DNA of 50,873 nt from NCBI GenBank assembly GCA_902766735.1, contig CACXEU010000080.1, positions 1 to 50,873 on the forward strand, given 5' to 3'. The stretch comes from an uncultured Lachnospiraceae bacterium (GTDB lineage: Bacteria; Bacillota; Clostridia; Lachnospirales; Lachnospiraceae). Position numbers and translations under genes: made by a program. This document shows, piece after piece, positions 15,312 through 23,971 of this stretch. The notes under the pieces were generated by a model. The model saw nothing but the letters and a program-made list of their open reading frames with translations, did not search any database and was not told the DNA's origin. Each line of letters starts with the position of its first letter. Position 1 is the first letter of the stretch.

Positions 15312-17033
15312 CTATTCTCCTTGTTTCTTTTCTTCCAATATGTATGGAAGAATATTTTCGTATAACCTGCTAATCAACGGTGCTGCCACCTGACCACCAT
15401 AATAAATTCCTTTTGGTTCATCCACAATAGCCATTGCAATGATTTCCGGATCATTAGCCGGTGCAAAACCCATATAGGAAGCGATATATTTTCCCGAGCC
15501 TCTGGGAAGTTTTTGCGAGGTTGCTGTCTTTCCTCCAATTCGAAATCCTTCTACCTGTCCCTTGCTGCCAGTCCCCTCTGCCACAACTTTTTCTAAAATC
15601 TGCCGCAAAGTCTTAGAAGTCTTTGCTGAAATTACTTTGTTTTCTTTCCCGAAGGAAAAGTTCTGAATCAATTGGCCATTGTCTTTTTCTGCCCGTAAAG
15701 CAAAATGCGGCGTTACTAAAGTTCCGCCATTGATTGCCGCACTGGCGGCCACCAAATATTGCATGGGAGTAATCTGAAAAGACTGTCCAAAAGACATGGT
15801 TGCCAATTCCACATTCCCCACCTTTTGAATCTTATGAACAATCGTGGATGCTTCTCCCGGCAAGTCAATCCCTGTTTTCCGGAACAACCCAAGTCTTCCC
15901 ATATACTGATAAAACCGTTTTGGTCCCAGTTCTAGTCCCACCTGAATAAAGACCGGATTGCAGGAATTCATGGTTCCTTCCACAAAACTTTCACTGCCAT
16001 GACCAGTGGTCTTATGACATTTGATTCTGCGATCATCCACAATTTTATAACCCGGGCAGAAAAATCTGGATTTCGTTGTTACAACCTTTTCCTCCAGCGC
16101 TGCCGTAGCTGTAATCACCTTAAAGGTAGATCCAGGTTCATATGTATCGTTGATACATTGATTTCTCCACATCCTGTTTAACAAATCCGTCTTTTTTCCC
16201 TTTCCGATGTGTCCTTGAAGCTCATAAGGATGATTCAAGTCAAATTCCGGACTATTTACCATGGCGTAGACTTCACCATTTTTCGGATTCATTACGATGA
16301 TAGACACATAGTTTGCTTGCTTCGCCTCCCGGGCAAAATCTGCAATCTGCTGAGCATACTTCTGAATATTTAAATCCATAGAAGTAATCAGATTTCCTCC
16401 AGCCACAGGTTCTACTCTGCTTTCCAGAGCACCTTCCTGCTCCACTCCTCTGGAGTCTGTGGGGGTTAAAATAATCCCTTCCTGACCTTCCAGATATTGA
16501 TTATATTGGACTTCCAGACCGATAATCCCCTGATTATCAGCTCCTGTAAATCCAAGGACCTTGGATGCAAGACCTCCATAAGGATAATACCTTTTGTAAT
16601 CTTCGTCAACCTTAACCCCCGGTAATTCATAGGTTCTAATTTTATCACCGACGATTTTCGGCACATTCGATTGGATCTTCTCCCGGGAAGATTTCTTAGT
16701 AACTTTCTTACGCACTTCTTCTTCCGGAAAATCCATTTCCTTAGCTAAAACCTTGATAACTTTTTCCTGATTCTCTATTTGATTATAAATCACAGATACA
16801 GTACATACTGTTTCATTGGACGCCAGAACTTTTCCGTTCCGGTCTAGTATTTTCCCACGGGGTGCTTTAATCTTTCGTTCTCTTTCCTGAACCTCTGCAG
16901 CCCGTTCTGTGTAATAGACCGACCGGAACACCATAAGATAAATCAGCCTTCCGGTAATTGCCACAAAAAAGATAATCATAAGAAAAGAATAGATTAACAG
17001 AAGTTTTCGTTGTCTTGTTTTAATTGTGTCCAA
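15312..17033 (-). CDS. Class B penicillin-binding protein, second of a tandem pair (SpoVD/FtsI-like)
   Basis: This is a monofunctional transpeptidase. One N-terminal transmembrane helix (about 11-33) is followed by the pedestal domain (APRGKILDRNGKVLASN) and the transpeptidase domain. Active-site motifs are STFK (in EPGSTFKVI), SCN (in MNSCNPVF) and a third motif reading KTATS instead of the usual KTGTS/T. The 573-residue length has no room for C-terminal PASTA domains. The start is TTG at 17033 with GGAG five nt before it. Tandem class B PBPs in Firmicute dcw clusters are usually one vegetative septal enzyme and one sporulation (SpoVD) enzyme. I favour SpoVD for this copy because it is next to mraY, but this is not proven. 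Confidence 0.88.
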   Translation of the reverse strand: MDTIKTRQRKLLLIYSFLMIIFFVAITGRLIYLMVFRSVYYTERAAEVQERERKIKAPRGKILDRNGKVLASNETVCTVSVIYNQIENQEKVIKVLAKEMDFPEEEVRKKVTKKSSREKIQSNVPKIVGDKIRTYELPGVKVDEDYKRYYPYGGLASKVLGFTGADNQGIIGLEVQYNQYLEGQEGIILTPTDSRGVEQEGALESRVEPVAGGNLITSMDLNIQKYAQQIADFAREAKQANYVSIIVMNPKNGEVYAMVNSPEFDLNHPYELQGHIGKGKKTDLLNRMWRNQCINDTYEPGSTFKVITATAALEEKVVTTKSRFFCPGYKIVDDRRIKCHKTTGHGSESFVEGTMNSCNPVFIQVGLELGPKRFYQYMGRLGLFRKTGIDLPGEASTIVHKIQKVGNVELATMSFGQSFQITPMQYLVAASAAINGGTLVTPHFALRAEKDNGQLIQNFSFGKENKVISAKTSKTLRQILEKVVAEGTGSKGQVEGFRIGGKTATSQKLPRGSGKYIASYMGFAPANDPEIIAMAIVDEPKGIYYGGQVAAPLISRLYENILPYILEEKKQGE

Positions 17034-17079
17034 GCCTTCTCCAACTTTTTTATTATAATCTATTCATCTCTTTTTTGTT

Positions 17080-19041
17080 CTATTCTTCTTCGTCTTCTTT
17101 TAAGATTAGTTTTCCGTCATCCCCTTCAATGATTCCATCAGAGTAGAATTCGGTCTCTAATTTTTGCTTAATCGCTTTATTTTCTAACTTCGCAGTTTTT
17201 TCAATTCCCATATAAGGAAGAACCTGCTTCATAATATATGTCCAAAGGTCCGTGTTAAACGCGGTTGCCTGCGGATTTTCTTTCGGAGTATCCATAACGG
17301 TATAGCAAACCACCTGCGGATTTTCACAAGGAACGCATCCCAGGAACGAAAGGATATACTGATTTTTCAATCTTCCCTTTCCTTTTCCGGATGTATCAAC
17401 TTTTTCCGCGGTACCGGTCTTTCCACCAACCGTGTATCCGTCAATGGCAGCTGTAGAACCCGTTCCGTCCGTTACTACTGCACGTAGCGTCTGCTTGATA
17501 AAGTTTGATGTATCTCTGGTAACCGTCTGCTTTACCAGGGTCTTGGAGTAATTTTTCGCCACTTCCCCGTTCGGCTTCACGATCTGCTTTACCACTCTCG
17601 GCTCATAATAGTAACCACCGTTAATCAAGGATGAAAAGCCTGCTACCATCTGAATCATGTTTACAGTAAAGTTCTGACCGAAGGAGTTGGTTGCCAAGGT
17701 GGACATTCCCATATCCTTATCATAAACCAGACCTCTGGTTTCTCCCGGTAAATCGATTCCGGTCTTCGTTCCAAATCCGAAAATCGCCTGATATTTTACA
17801 AACTCCTCTTTTCCAAGGAGCTTTCCGATATGCATCAGGTAATCATTGCAGGATTCCGCAATGGCACCTTTCACATCCAGCGTTCCGTGTCCACCCCTGT
17901 CATAACTATGACACTTAATCTTAAAAACATCTACCTGCTCATATCCATCACAGAAGAATTTGTCATTTTTCTTAATTTTTCCTTCTTCCAACGCTGCTGC
18001 AACAGTAAAAGGTTTCGCTGTGGAACCCGGTTCAAAGGAATCCGTGATACAATAATTGTTCCAGATACCATTCAGGATTTCCGACTGTTTCTTCTGAGAC
18101 ATTTTTTCAATTTCTGATTCACTATATCGCCCACTTAAATCATATGGCTGATTTAAATCGAAGGTGGTATCATTGGCCATCGCCAAAATTTCTCCGGTAT
18201 TTGGATCAGCGATAACCACTGCAATCATCTTCGGATTATATTTCTTCATATATTTCTTGATTGCCTTCTGGACGATTCGCTGAATGTTCATATCGATGGA
18301 TGATACAACATTGTCTCCATTAATGGCATCCTTTACAACGACTTCCATATTATTATCGGAGCCCATATAGCCATATTCTCTTCCGTCTGTTCCTTTCAGG
18401 AAATCTCCGTAGCTGCTTTCGATTCCTACAGTAGCGGAATTATCACTGTTCGCAAATCCCAGCACGGTACACGCCAAACTGTTATAAGGATACATTCGCT
18501 TATATTTCTTTTCGAACCATACCCCCTTCGTGTTATCCACCATTTCCCGGTCATGATCTGTATCAGCGAATTCATAGTTCTGGTAATCCTGGAAATCTTC
18601 AATCTGAGAATATTCCAGATTTTTCAACACAATCCAATAACTATTATTTTTCTTCTCACGAATTGTAGTTTTCAAATCTTCCTTATCCAGGTCAAAATAT
18701 TTTGCCAAGGCACTGGCTGTAGGCTCCAGGTATTTTTCTTCATTGCTCATAATGATTTTGGAATCCACAATCAGATTATAAACCATTACGCTGGTAGCCA
18801 ACACATTTCCATTGCGATCCTTGATATCTCCTCTTTTATACGGAATGGTTGTGCTGGTAAAGCTCTGCTGTGCCAATACCTTAATGGAATACTCATTTCC
18901 TTTTTTTACGTTAAGGTATGTAATTCTTCCGCACAATGCAAACAAAGCTAGAACCACTGCCCAGAACAGAATTGCTAGCTTTGTATACATTTTCCTATTA
19001 AATCTTAATCTTCTCTTTTTCTTTCTAATTCTTCTACTCAT
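17080..19041 (-). CDS. ftsI: Class B penicillin-binding protein, first of a tandem pair (FtsI/PBP2B-like)
   Basis: This is the septal transpeptidase partner expected for FtsW. The 653-residue chain has a basic cytoplasmic tail, a transmembrane helix at about 21-43, the pedestal motif YKRGDIKDRNGNVLA, and the transpeptidase domain with STAK (EPGSTAKPF), SCN (AESCNDYL) and KTGTAE. An acidic tail of about 60 residues follows (ending in EDEEE), with no PASTA repeat. The ATG lies 2 nt after the ftsL stop with no obvious own Shine-Dalgarno, so translation is probably coupled to ftsL. Position after ftsL supports the FtsI/PBP2B assignment over SpoVD. Confidence 0.88.
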   Translation of the reverse strand: MSRRIRKKKRRLRFNRKMYTKLAILFWAVVLALFALCGRITYLNVKKGNEYSIKVLAQQSFTSTTIPYKRGDIKDRNGNVLATSVMVYNLIVDSKIIMSNEEKYLEPTASALAKYFDLDKEDLKTTIREKKNNSYWIVLKNLEYSQIEDFQDYQNYEFADTDHDREMVDNTKGVWFEKKYKRMYPYNSLACTVLGFANSDNSATVGIESSYGDFLKGTDGREYGYMGSDNNMEVVVKDAINGDNVVSSIDMNIQRIVQKAIKKYMKKYNPKMIAVVIADPNTGEILAMANDTTFDLNQPYDLSGRYSESEIEKMSQKKQSEILNGIWNNYCITDSFEPGSTAKPFTVAAALEEGKIKKNDKFFCDGYEQVDVFKIKCHSYDRGGHGTLDVKGAIAESCNDYLMHIGKLLGKEEFVKYQAIFGFGTKTGIDLPGETRGLVYDKDMGMSTLATNSFGQNFTVNMIQMVAGFSSLINGGYYYEPRVVKQIVKPNGEVAKNYSKTLVKQTVTRDTSNFIKQTLRAVVTDGTGSTAAIDGYTVGGKTGTAEKVDTSGKGKGRLKNQYILSFLGCVPCENPQVVCYTVMDTPKENPQATAFNTDLWTYIMKQVLPYMGIEKTAKLENKAIKQKLETEFYSDGIIEGDDGKLILKEDEEE

Positions 19042-19043
19042 AA

Positions 19044-19502
19044 TTATTTTGTAGGAATGTCTCCATACTGAACCATATATCCATTATCGCTGGAATGATA
19101 TGTGACGATCTGTTCTTCTCCAGCCTGCTTCATTCCTAAATCCTTCTTTGCTGTTTTATAGATGTAATCTGTATCAATATAGCTGTTGATTGAATAATTC
19201 AACGCATCATTCTGAGACTGAACAGTGCTAATCTGACTCTTCAATGTTGAAATATTTGTTCTTGTCTCTGATATCTTAGACTGCATTCCTAAGTATACAA
19301 CGCACATGACAATACATGCAAGTGAAATCATTCCCATAATAAAAACCGATGTTCCATTAATGGATAATGACTTTTCACTCTGTGGGTGAACTCTTCTCTC
19401 ATTTTTTCTCTGCGGATTCGGTCTGCTAATTGGGGCTGCTTCTCTCACAGTATTCCCGTTTACATATTCACTTTTGTAATAACCCATATCCTGATTATTC
19501 AT
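19044..19502 (-). CDS. ftsL: Cell division protein FtsL-like
   Basis: FtsL is a small bitopic divisome protein. The 152-residue protein has a polar cytoplasmic part of about 50 residues, one transmembrane helix at about 53-72 (VFIMGMISLACIVMCVVYLG), then a coiled coil (KISETRTNISTLKSQISTVQSQ, broken into heptads about 76-100) and a short extracytoplasmic tail. Primary sequence is poorly conserved in this family. The call rests on topology and on location between rsmH and the PBP gene. The ATG at 19502 follows AGGAGG. Confidence 0.85.
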   Translation of the reverse strand: MNNQDMGYYKSEYVNGNTVREAAPISRPNPQRKNERRVHPQSEKSLSINGTSVFIMGMISLACIVMCVVYLGMQSKISETRTNISTLKSQISTVQSQNDALNYSINSYIDTDYIYKTAKKDLGMKQAGEEQIVTYHSSDNGYMVQYGDIPTK

Positions 19503-19536
19503 ATTGCCTCCTTACCAGCGAACCCTTCTGTTCACT

Positions 19537-20469
19537 CTAAACTCTCTCGAAGATTCGTAACTTCGAACTCTTTGATCTGGTGTTCATTTCCATTTCTTCT
19601 TCGGAAGGAACGATTGGTTTTCTCGTAATCACTTTCCCTTTTGATTTCTTTCCACATACACAAACCGGAAAGTCCGGTGGGCAAGTACATGGATTTTCAT
19701 TTTGTCTGAACTTTGTCTTTACAATTCTGTCTTCTAAGGAATGGAATGTAATGATACATATTCTTCCATTCGGCTTTAAATGTTCAATCATCGCATCGAT
19801 TGATTCCCGCAAAACTGTCAATTCTCTATTTACCTCAATTCGAATCGCTTGAAACGTCTTCTTTGCCGGATGTCCATTTTTATGAAACTTCATCGGGATG
19901 GCTCCCTTTATAATTTCACTCAATTCCTGCGTCGTCTCAATCGGCTTCTTCTTTCTCGCCAAACAGATATGTTTTGCAATGTTCTTTGCGAATTTATCTT
20001 CTCCATAGTCCCTTATGATTCGGAACAAATCATTTTCACTATATTCATTTACAATGTTTTTCGCTGTGATGACCTGTCTCTGATCCATTCTCATGTCTAA
20101 TGGTGCATCACTTTTATAAGAAAAACCTCTGTCCAGATTGTCTAACTGATAGGAAGAAACTCCTAAGTCTAAAACAATCCCATCCACCTTTGAGACTCCT
20201 AAATCCTTTAATATCGTCTCTATCTCACAATAGTTGCTTCGAACCAATGTGATTCTGTCTTCAAATTCACTTAAGCGTTTTCTTGCTGCTTCTAATGCAT
20301 CTCCGTCCTGATCGATTCCAATCAGTCTGCCTTTTTCAGACAACCTTTTACATATTTCGTAAGAATGTCCTCCACCGCCTAGCGTTCCGTCAACATAGAT
20401 TCCATCCGGATTTATGTTCAAGCCCTCAATGGTTTCCTCTAACAATACTGATATATGCTTGAAATCCAT
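19537..20469 (-). CDS. rsmH: 16S rRNA (cytosine(1402)-N(4))-methyltransferase
   Basis: RsmH (MraW) methylates C1402 in the decoding centre of 16S rRNA using SAM. The 310-residue protein opens [17 protein letters not shown] and has the SAM-binding [13 protein letters not shown], the [12 protein letters not shown] motif, [16 protein letters not shown], and the C-terminal [13 protein letters not shown] CxC cluster ([15 protein letters not shown]) near residue 270 is normal in the family. It follows mraZ by 30 nt, the classical start of a division and cell-wall operon. Confidence 0.98.
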   Translation of the reverse strand: MDFKHISVLLEETIEGLNINPDGIYVDGTLGGGGHSYEICKRLSEKGRLIGIDQDGDALEAARKRLSEFEDRITLVRSNYCEIETILKDLGVSKVDGIVLDLGVSSYQLDNLDRGFSYKSDAPLDMRMDQRQVITAKNIVNEYSENDLFRIIRDYGEDKFAKNIAKHICLARKKKPIETTQELSEIIKGAIPMKFHKNGHPAKKTFQAIRIEVNRELTVLRESIDAMIEHLKPNGRICIITFHSLEDRIVKTKFRQNENPCTCPPDFPVCVCGKKSKGKVITRKPIVPSEEEMEMNTRSKSSKLRIFERV

Positions 20470-20499
20470 CTCAACGCCTTCTTTCTTAATCTCTACTGA

Positions 20500-20949
20500 T
20501 TAAATGCCTTTTTCAGCCATATAAGCAGCCAAGTCATCAATCTTTGCTTCTACATCTTCACCTTCCATATAAGCAAACATCTGCTCATTCCACTTATCTA
20601 TATTCCAAATTTCCATTCGGTTTCCTACGCCAACCCAGACAACTTCTTTATCTAATGACGCGAATCCCCTCAAAGCCGGTGGCATGAGAACTCGTCCCAA
20701 TTTATCAGTTTCGAGGGTAAATGCGCCTGCGAGGAAAAATCGATTGAAATCTCTGACTTTCTTATCAGCAAATGGTAAACTGCTTAATTTTTCTTCCAGT
20801 GCCTCCCAAGCTTCTTTTGAGTACGCAAAAAGACACCCGTCCAAGCCCCTGGTAACCACAACGGTAGTACCAAGCTCTTCACGGAACTTTGCCGGGACAA
20901 TAGTACGTCCCTTAGTATCCATTTTTTGCGTATGCTCTCCTGTAAACAT
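20500..20949 (-). CDS. mraZ: Transcriptional regulator MraZ
   Basis: MraZ is an AbrB-like DNA-binding protein that controls its own operon. The 149-residue protein has two SpoVT/AbrB-type repeats with the motifs MDTKGRTIVPAKFRE and TDKLGRVLMPPALRG. The frame extends 60 nt further upstream, but the ATG at 20949 with AGAGGATC upstream gives the canonical MFTGEH start. Repeated AGTGGTA boxes overlap and follow its promoter, consistent with autoregulation. Confidence 0.97.
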   Translation of the reverse strand: MFTGEHTQKMDTKGRTIVPAKFREELGTTVVVTRGLDGCLFAYSKEAWEALEEKLSSLPFADKKVRDFNRFFLAGAFTLETDKLGRVLMPPALRGFASLDKEVVWVGVGNRMEIWNIDKWNEQMFAYMEGEDVEAKIDDLAAYMAEKGI

Positions 20950-21003
20950 TTTGGGATCCTCTTTTTTTGTGTTTTGGTAGTTTATGGTTTTTTTCGTCTT
21001 TTT

Positions 21004-21072
21004 TACCACTTTCTACCACTTATTGACATCAATTTACCACTTATAAGCAAATTTTATACCATTTTTACCACT
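21004..21072 (-). promoter_or_regulatory. Candidate MraZ boxes (repeated AGTGGTA)
   Basis: TACCACT on the plus strand (AGTGGTA on the coding strand) occurs at 21004, 21014, 21035 and 21066, with a degenerate copy TACCATT at 21057. Offsets from the first are 10, 31, 53 and 62 bp, close to whole helical turns except the last. Two copies lie inside the promoter spacer and three lie downstream. MraZ proteins are known to bind short direct repeats with a roughly 10-bp period in front of mraZ, and an AAAGTG core has been reported in mollicutes. Confidence 0.6.
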
Positions 21073-21079
21073 ATTGCAA
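21051..21079 (-). promoter_or_regulatory. Sigma-A-type promoter of the mraZ (dcw) operon
   Basis: On the minus strand TTGCAA (21079-21074) is followed after 17 bp by TAAAAT (21056-21051). It predicts a leader of about 95 nt. Confidence 0.68.
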
Positions 21080-21443
21080 CCCCTTTTTCAGAAAAAAATT
21101 TCTTTTTTCCCCTTTATTTATGGGGAAAATCCAGGGAAATTTGATGAAGTGTTAAAAAGTGGAAAAGAAAACCAACTTTTTGGCATTTTCCTTTCCACTT
21201 TGTGTCTTTTTTGTATTTTTGATGGAATTTTCATCTCATTTTTTCAGTTTTTTACTACGAAGTACCCCGTCTTTTTCTTTTTTTATTTTGTAAGGTACAC
21301 CTATTTTTTGTTTTTCAGGCGGCCTTACCATGACTTTTCTATTTTGTTATTTTATATGGTGCGCCACAACTTCTCTTTTTGTATGTATAAACCATGTATT
21401 TCAACTTTTTTCATTTTCGTTTTGTAAGGTTTTTAACTTCCAA
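21080..21443. other. Non-coding AT-rich region between lgt and mraZ
   Basis: I see no credible gene here. Open frames are homopolymer-driven, rich in Phe on the plus strand or Lys on the minus strand, and lack ribosome binding sites. The region contains an imperfect 16-bp palindrome (21156-21171 with 21186-21201) whose outer ends both read AAAGTGG. A second hairpin has GTAAGG/CCTTAC arms at about 21289-21327, and TTTTGTAAGGT occurs twice (near 21287 and 21420). The strand bias for T on the plus strand is extreme. Confidence 0.5.
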
Positions 21444-21444
21444 A

Positions 21445-21486
21445 TAAAAAATCCCCTCTTTACTGTTTTCAAATTCAGTAAAGAGG
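21445..21486 (-). terminator. Terminator of lgt
   Basis: The perfect 11-bp stem CCTCTTTACTG/CAGTAAAGAGG (21455-21465 with 21476-21486) is followed on the minus strand by GGATTTTTTATTTG. It is about 20 bp past the lgt stop. Confidence 0.88.
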
Positions 21487-21505
21487 AGACTTTTCATCTC
21501 ACATT

Positions 21506-22417
21506 TTATGATTCTGCAACTACATCGTCGTTTTCTTTTTTGCTACATTTTACACGCTTAACAATCCAGATAATTGTCGCACAGACAAAAACAGCTGCAG
21601 ACAGTGCCTGAGATACAGGCCATCCGGTAACCGGCATAATCAATTGGTCTGAACGATACCCTTCTATTATGAAGCGTCCCAAGCCATAACCCATTAAATA
21701 CCACAGGATTACTTCTCCATCAAACTTCTTATGTTTTTTCATTACCAGCATAACGCACAGCAATGTCAGGTTCCATGCAGATTCATAAAGAAATGTTGGC
21801 TGAACCTGTATATACCCCAACTGTTCCAAAGTTTTTCCGGTCATTTTTTCCATCCCTTTTGCAACAGCATTCGGGACCTGAAACCGGTCATAATATTTAT
21901 CAAAATAAATTCTCATGGCAAACAAATGAGAATCAGATATCACCTGACCGAAAGCTTCCCGGTTAAAGAAGTTTCCCCAACGACCGATAATCTGACCTAA
22001 AAGCAATCCTAGGATCCCGGTATCACACATCTTCGAGAATGACATTTTTTTAATTCTCGAATAAACAAAACATGTAAGAATTGCTGTAATGACACCACCG
22101 TAGATTGCCAAGCCACCGTTTCGTATATTAATGATTTCTTTCAGGTTGCCTCGATAGTCTTCCCATGAAAAAATGACATAATAGATTCTTGCCCCAATCA
22201 CGCTTAAAATGATTGCATAAATAGCAAAATCTAAATAGTCATTTGGGTCCTGACCAGTTACCTTTGCCTCATGACAGGCAATCATAATTCCCATAATCAT
22301 GCCAAAGGCGATAATCAATCCATAAAAAGCAATGTCCAGCCCAAAAACGTTGATTGATTTTGGGAGATTGTTTAATGTAATATGCAAGTTTGGAAATTGT
22401 ATTGATGTTAATAGCAT
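21506..22417 (-). CDS. lgt: Prolipoprotein diacylglyceryl transferase
   Basis: Lgt adds diacylglycerol to the lipobox cysteine of prolipoproteins, the first step of lipoprotein maturation in the membrane. The 303-residue protein has about seven membrane segments and the signature GRWGNFFNREAFG, plus NGGLAIYGGVI (with ARIYYVIF before it) and the late motif YGLGRFIIEGYRSDQL. The ATG at 22417 has GAGGAAG. Its own promoter and terminator make it a single-gene unit. The predicted leader is about 320 nt and consists largely of a repeat array. Confidence 0.97.
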   Translation of the reverse strand: MLLTSIQFPNLHITLNNLPKSINVFGLDIAFYGLIIAFGMIMGIMIACHEAKVTGQDPNDYLDFAIYAIILSVIGARIYYVIFSWEDYRGNLKEIINIRNGGLAIYGGVITAILTCFVYSRIKKMSFSKMCDTGILGLLLGQIIGRWGNFFNREAFGQVISDSHLFAMRIYFDKYYDRFQVPNAVAKGMEKMTGKTLEQLGYIQVQPTFLYESAWNLTLLCVMLVMKKHKKFDGEVILWYLMGYGLGRFIIEGYRSDQLIMPVTGWPVSQALSAAVFVCATIIWIVKRVKCSKKENDDVVAES

Positions 22418-22437
22418 GCTTCTTCCTCCATTCCCTA

Positions 22438-22737
22438 CAAAGCCGGGACCAGCTCGAAAATCGAAGTTTTTCTCGTTCTGTCCCGCTGCTCATATAAAGC
22501 CGGGACCAGCTCGAAAATCGAAGTTTTTCTCGTTCTGTCCCACCGCTTCCACAAAGCCGGGACCAGCTCGATAATCGGAGATTTTCTCGCTGGTTGGCTG
22601 CTCATACAAAGCCGGGACCAGCTCGAAAATCGGAGATTTTCTCGCTGGTTGGCTCACGCCAACAACAGAAAAGAAAAAGGAAGTTTTCGTGCACAAGTGC
22701 CCGAAGGCTTCCTTTTTCTTTTCTGTTCCCGGCTTTG
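22438..22737. repeat. Array of four tandem palindromic units plus a long hairpin (lgt leader)
   Basis: AAAGCCGGGACCAGCTCGA begins units at 22439, 22496 and 22608, with one closely similar unit at 22553 (GATA for GAAA), so periods are 57, 57 and 55 bp. Units 1-2 end in TTCTGTCCC and units 3-4 in CGCTGGTTGGCT. Each unit is itself a hairpin, for example CCAGC/GCTGG outside GAAAATC/GATTTTC in units 3-4. A final hairpin (22664-22683 with 22708-22727, 20 perfect bp, extended inward by wobble pairs and GCAC/GTGC) follows. The whole block is bounded by the inverted 10-mers CAAAGCCGGG (22438) and CCCGGCTTTG (22728). Confidence 0.9.
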
Positions 22738-22746
22738 TGCTATTCC

Positions 22747-22775
22747 ATTGTACTAGTTATCATTTTCAAAATCAA
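22747..22775 (-). promoter_or_regulatory. Promoter of lgt
   Basis: On the minus strand TTGATT (22775-22770) is followed after 17 bp by TACAAT (22752-22747). The predicted start lies at about 22740, at the edge of the repeat array. Confidence 0.65.
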
Positions 22776-22791
22776 TAAAATATGGTAAACT
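22763..22791 (+). promoter_or_regulatory. Promoter of ychF
   Basis: TTTTCA (22763-22768), 17 bp, then TAAACT (22786-22791) preceded by TGG, an extended -10. It overlaps the divergent lgt promoter. Confidence 0.45.
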
Positions 22792-22839
22792 GTTCTTTGG
22801 TGTATTTTCACCAGCATTGTATTATTGGAGGTTTTTATT

Positions 22840-23937
22840 ATGAAGCTTGGTATTGTTGGCCTTCCTAATGTGGGCAAAAGTACTTTATTTAATTCATTAA
22901 CGAAAGCAGGTGCTGAATCAGCAAACTATCCTTTCTGTACCATTGACCCGAATGTCGGAGTTGTTCCGGTACCGGATGAACGTCTGGATAAGCTTACTGC
23001 TTTATATAATTCAAAGAAAACCATTCCTGCTGTTATCGAATTCGTTGACATTGCCGGATTGGTAAAAGGTGCATCCAAGGGAGAAGGTTTAGGGAACCAG
23101 TTCCTTGCAAACATCCGTGAGGTGGATGCCATTGTGCATGTGGTTCGTTGTTTCGAAAATTCTAACATCGTTCACGTAGACGGAAACATTGATCCGCTCC
23201 GTGATATTGAAACAATCAACTACGAATTAATTTTCTCGGATGTGGAAATTTTGGAACGTAGAATTGCAAAGACAACACGTGGTGCCAGAAATGATAAGGC
23301 ACTGGCTAAGGAATTGGCTTTTCAGGAAAAAGTTAAAGCTTTCTTAGAAGAAGGAAATCTTGCAATCAAGCTCGAATTAGATGACGAGGATGAAGAGGCA
23401 TGGATGGCTGAGTATAATCTTCTGACAGCAAAGCCGGTTATTTTTGCGGCAAATGTTTCTGAAGATGATTTGGCTGATGATGGTGCTACAAATGAAAACG
23501 TTGCTGCAGTTCGTAAGTTTGCTGCAGAAAACAATAGCGAAGTATTTGTAATCAGTGCTGAGATTGAACAGGAAATTTCCGAATTAGATGATGAAGAAAA
23601 AGAAATGTTCTTAGATGATTTAGGTATCAAGGAATCCGGTCTTGATAAATTAATTAAGGCTAGCTACTCTCTTCTCGGATTGATAAGTTATTTAACATCC
23701 GGAGAAGACGAAACAAGAGCTTGGACCATTAAAGTTGGTACAAAAGCTCCTCAGGCTGCCGGAAAGATTCATACAGACTTTGAACGTGGATTTATTTGTG
23801 CAGAAGTTGTGAAGTATACAGACCTAATTGAAAGCGGTTCCTTTACTAAGGCAAAGGAAAAAGGACTGGTTGGATTACAAGGTAAAGATTATGTGGTTCA
23901 GGACGGCGACGTAATCACATTCCGATTCAACGTATAA
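22840..23937 (+). CDS. ychF: Redox-regulated ATPase YchF (Obg-like)
   Basis: YchF is a universally conserved P-loop ATPase of the Obg family that associates with ribosomes and is linked to stress responses. The 365-residue protein has G1 GLPNVGKST (residues 6-14), G3 [16 protein letters not shown], a NVSEDD segment in place of the GTP-specific NKxD (the family prefers ATP), a coiled-coil insert and a C-terminal TGS domain ([23 protein letters not shown]). A TTG at 22825 in the same frame is part of the TTGGAGG ribosome binding site, so the ATG at 22840 is the start. It forms a single-gene unit on the plus strand. Confidence 0.97.
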   Translation: MKLGIVGLPNVGKSTLFNSLTKAGAESANYPFCTIDPNVGVVPVPDERLDKLTALYNSKKTIPAVIEFVDIAGLVKGASKGEGLGNQFLANIREVDAIVHVVRCFENSNIVHVDGNIDPLRDIETINYELIFSDVEILERRIAKTTRGARNDKALAKELAFQEKVKAFLEEGNLAIKLELDDEDEEAWMAEYNLLTAKPVIFAANVSEDDLADDGATNENVAAVRKFAAENNSEVFVISAEIEQEISELDDEEKEMFLDDLGIKESGLDKLIKASYSLLGLISYLTSGEDETRAWTIKVGTKAPQAAGKIHTDFERGFICAEVVKYTDLIESGSFTKAKEKGLVGLQGKDYVVQDGDVITFRFNV

Positions 23938-23938
23938 T

Positions 23939-23971
23939 AAAAAAAGAACGGTATCAAACCGTTCTTTTTTT
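23939..23971. terminator. Bidirectional terminator between ychF and the GIY-YIG gene
   Basis: GAACGGT/ACCGTTC (23946-23952 with 23958-23964) is flanked by an A run on the left and seven T on the right. It serves ychF on the plus strand and the end of the long minus-strand operon. Confidence 0.88.

Noticed and set aside
21074..21611. Several plus-strand open frames rich in Phe in the lgt-mraZ gap
   Set aside because: They come from T-rich sequence, have no ribosome binding sites, show homopolymer-like composition, and the last runs over the lgt terminator and lgt itself.
22438..22660. CRISPR array suggested by repeats at 55-57-bp period
   Set aside because: The units are similar along their whole length with no unique spacers, each unit is a palindrome, and there are no cas genes nearby.
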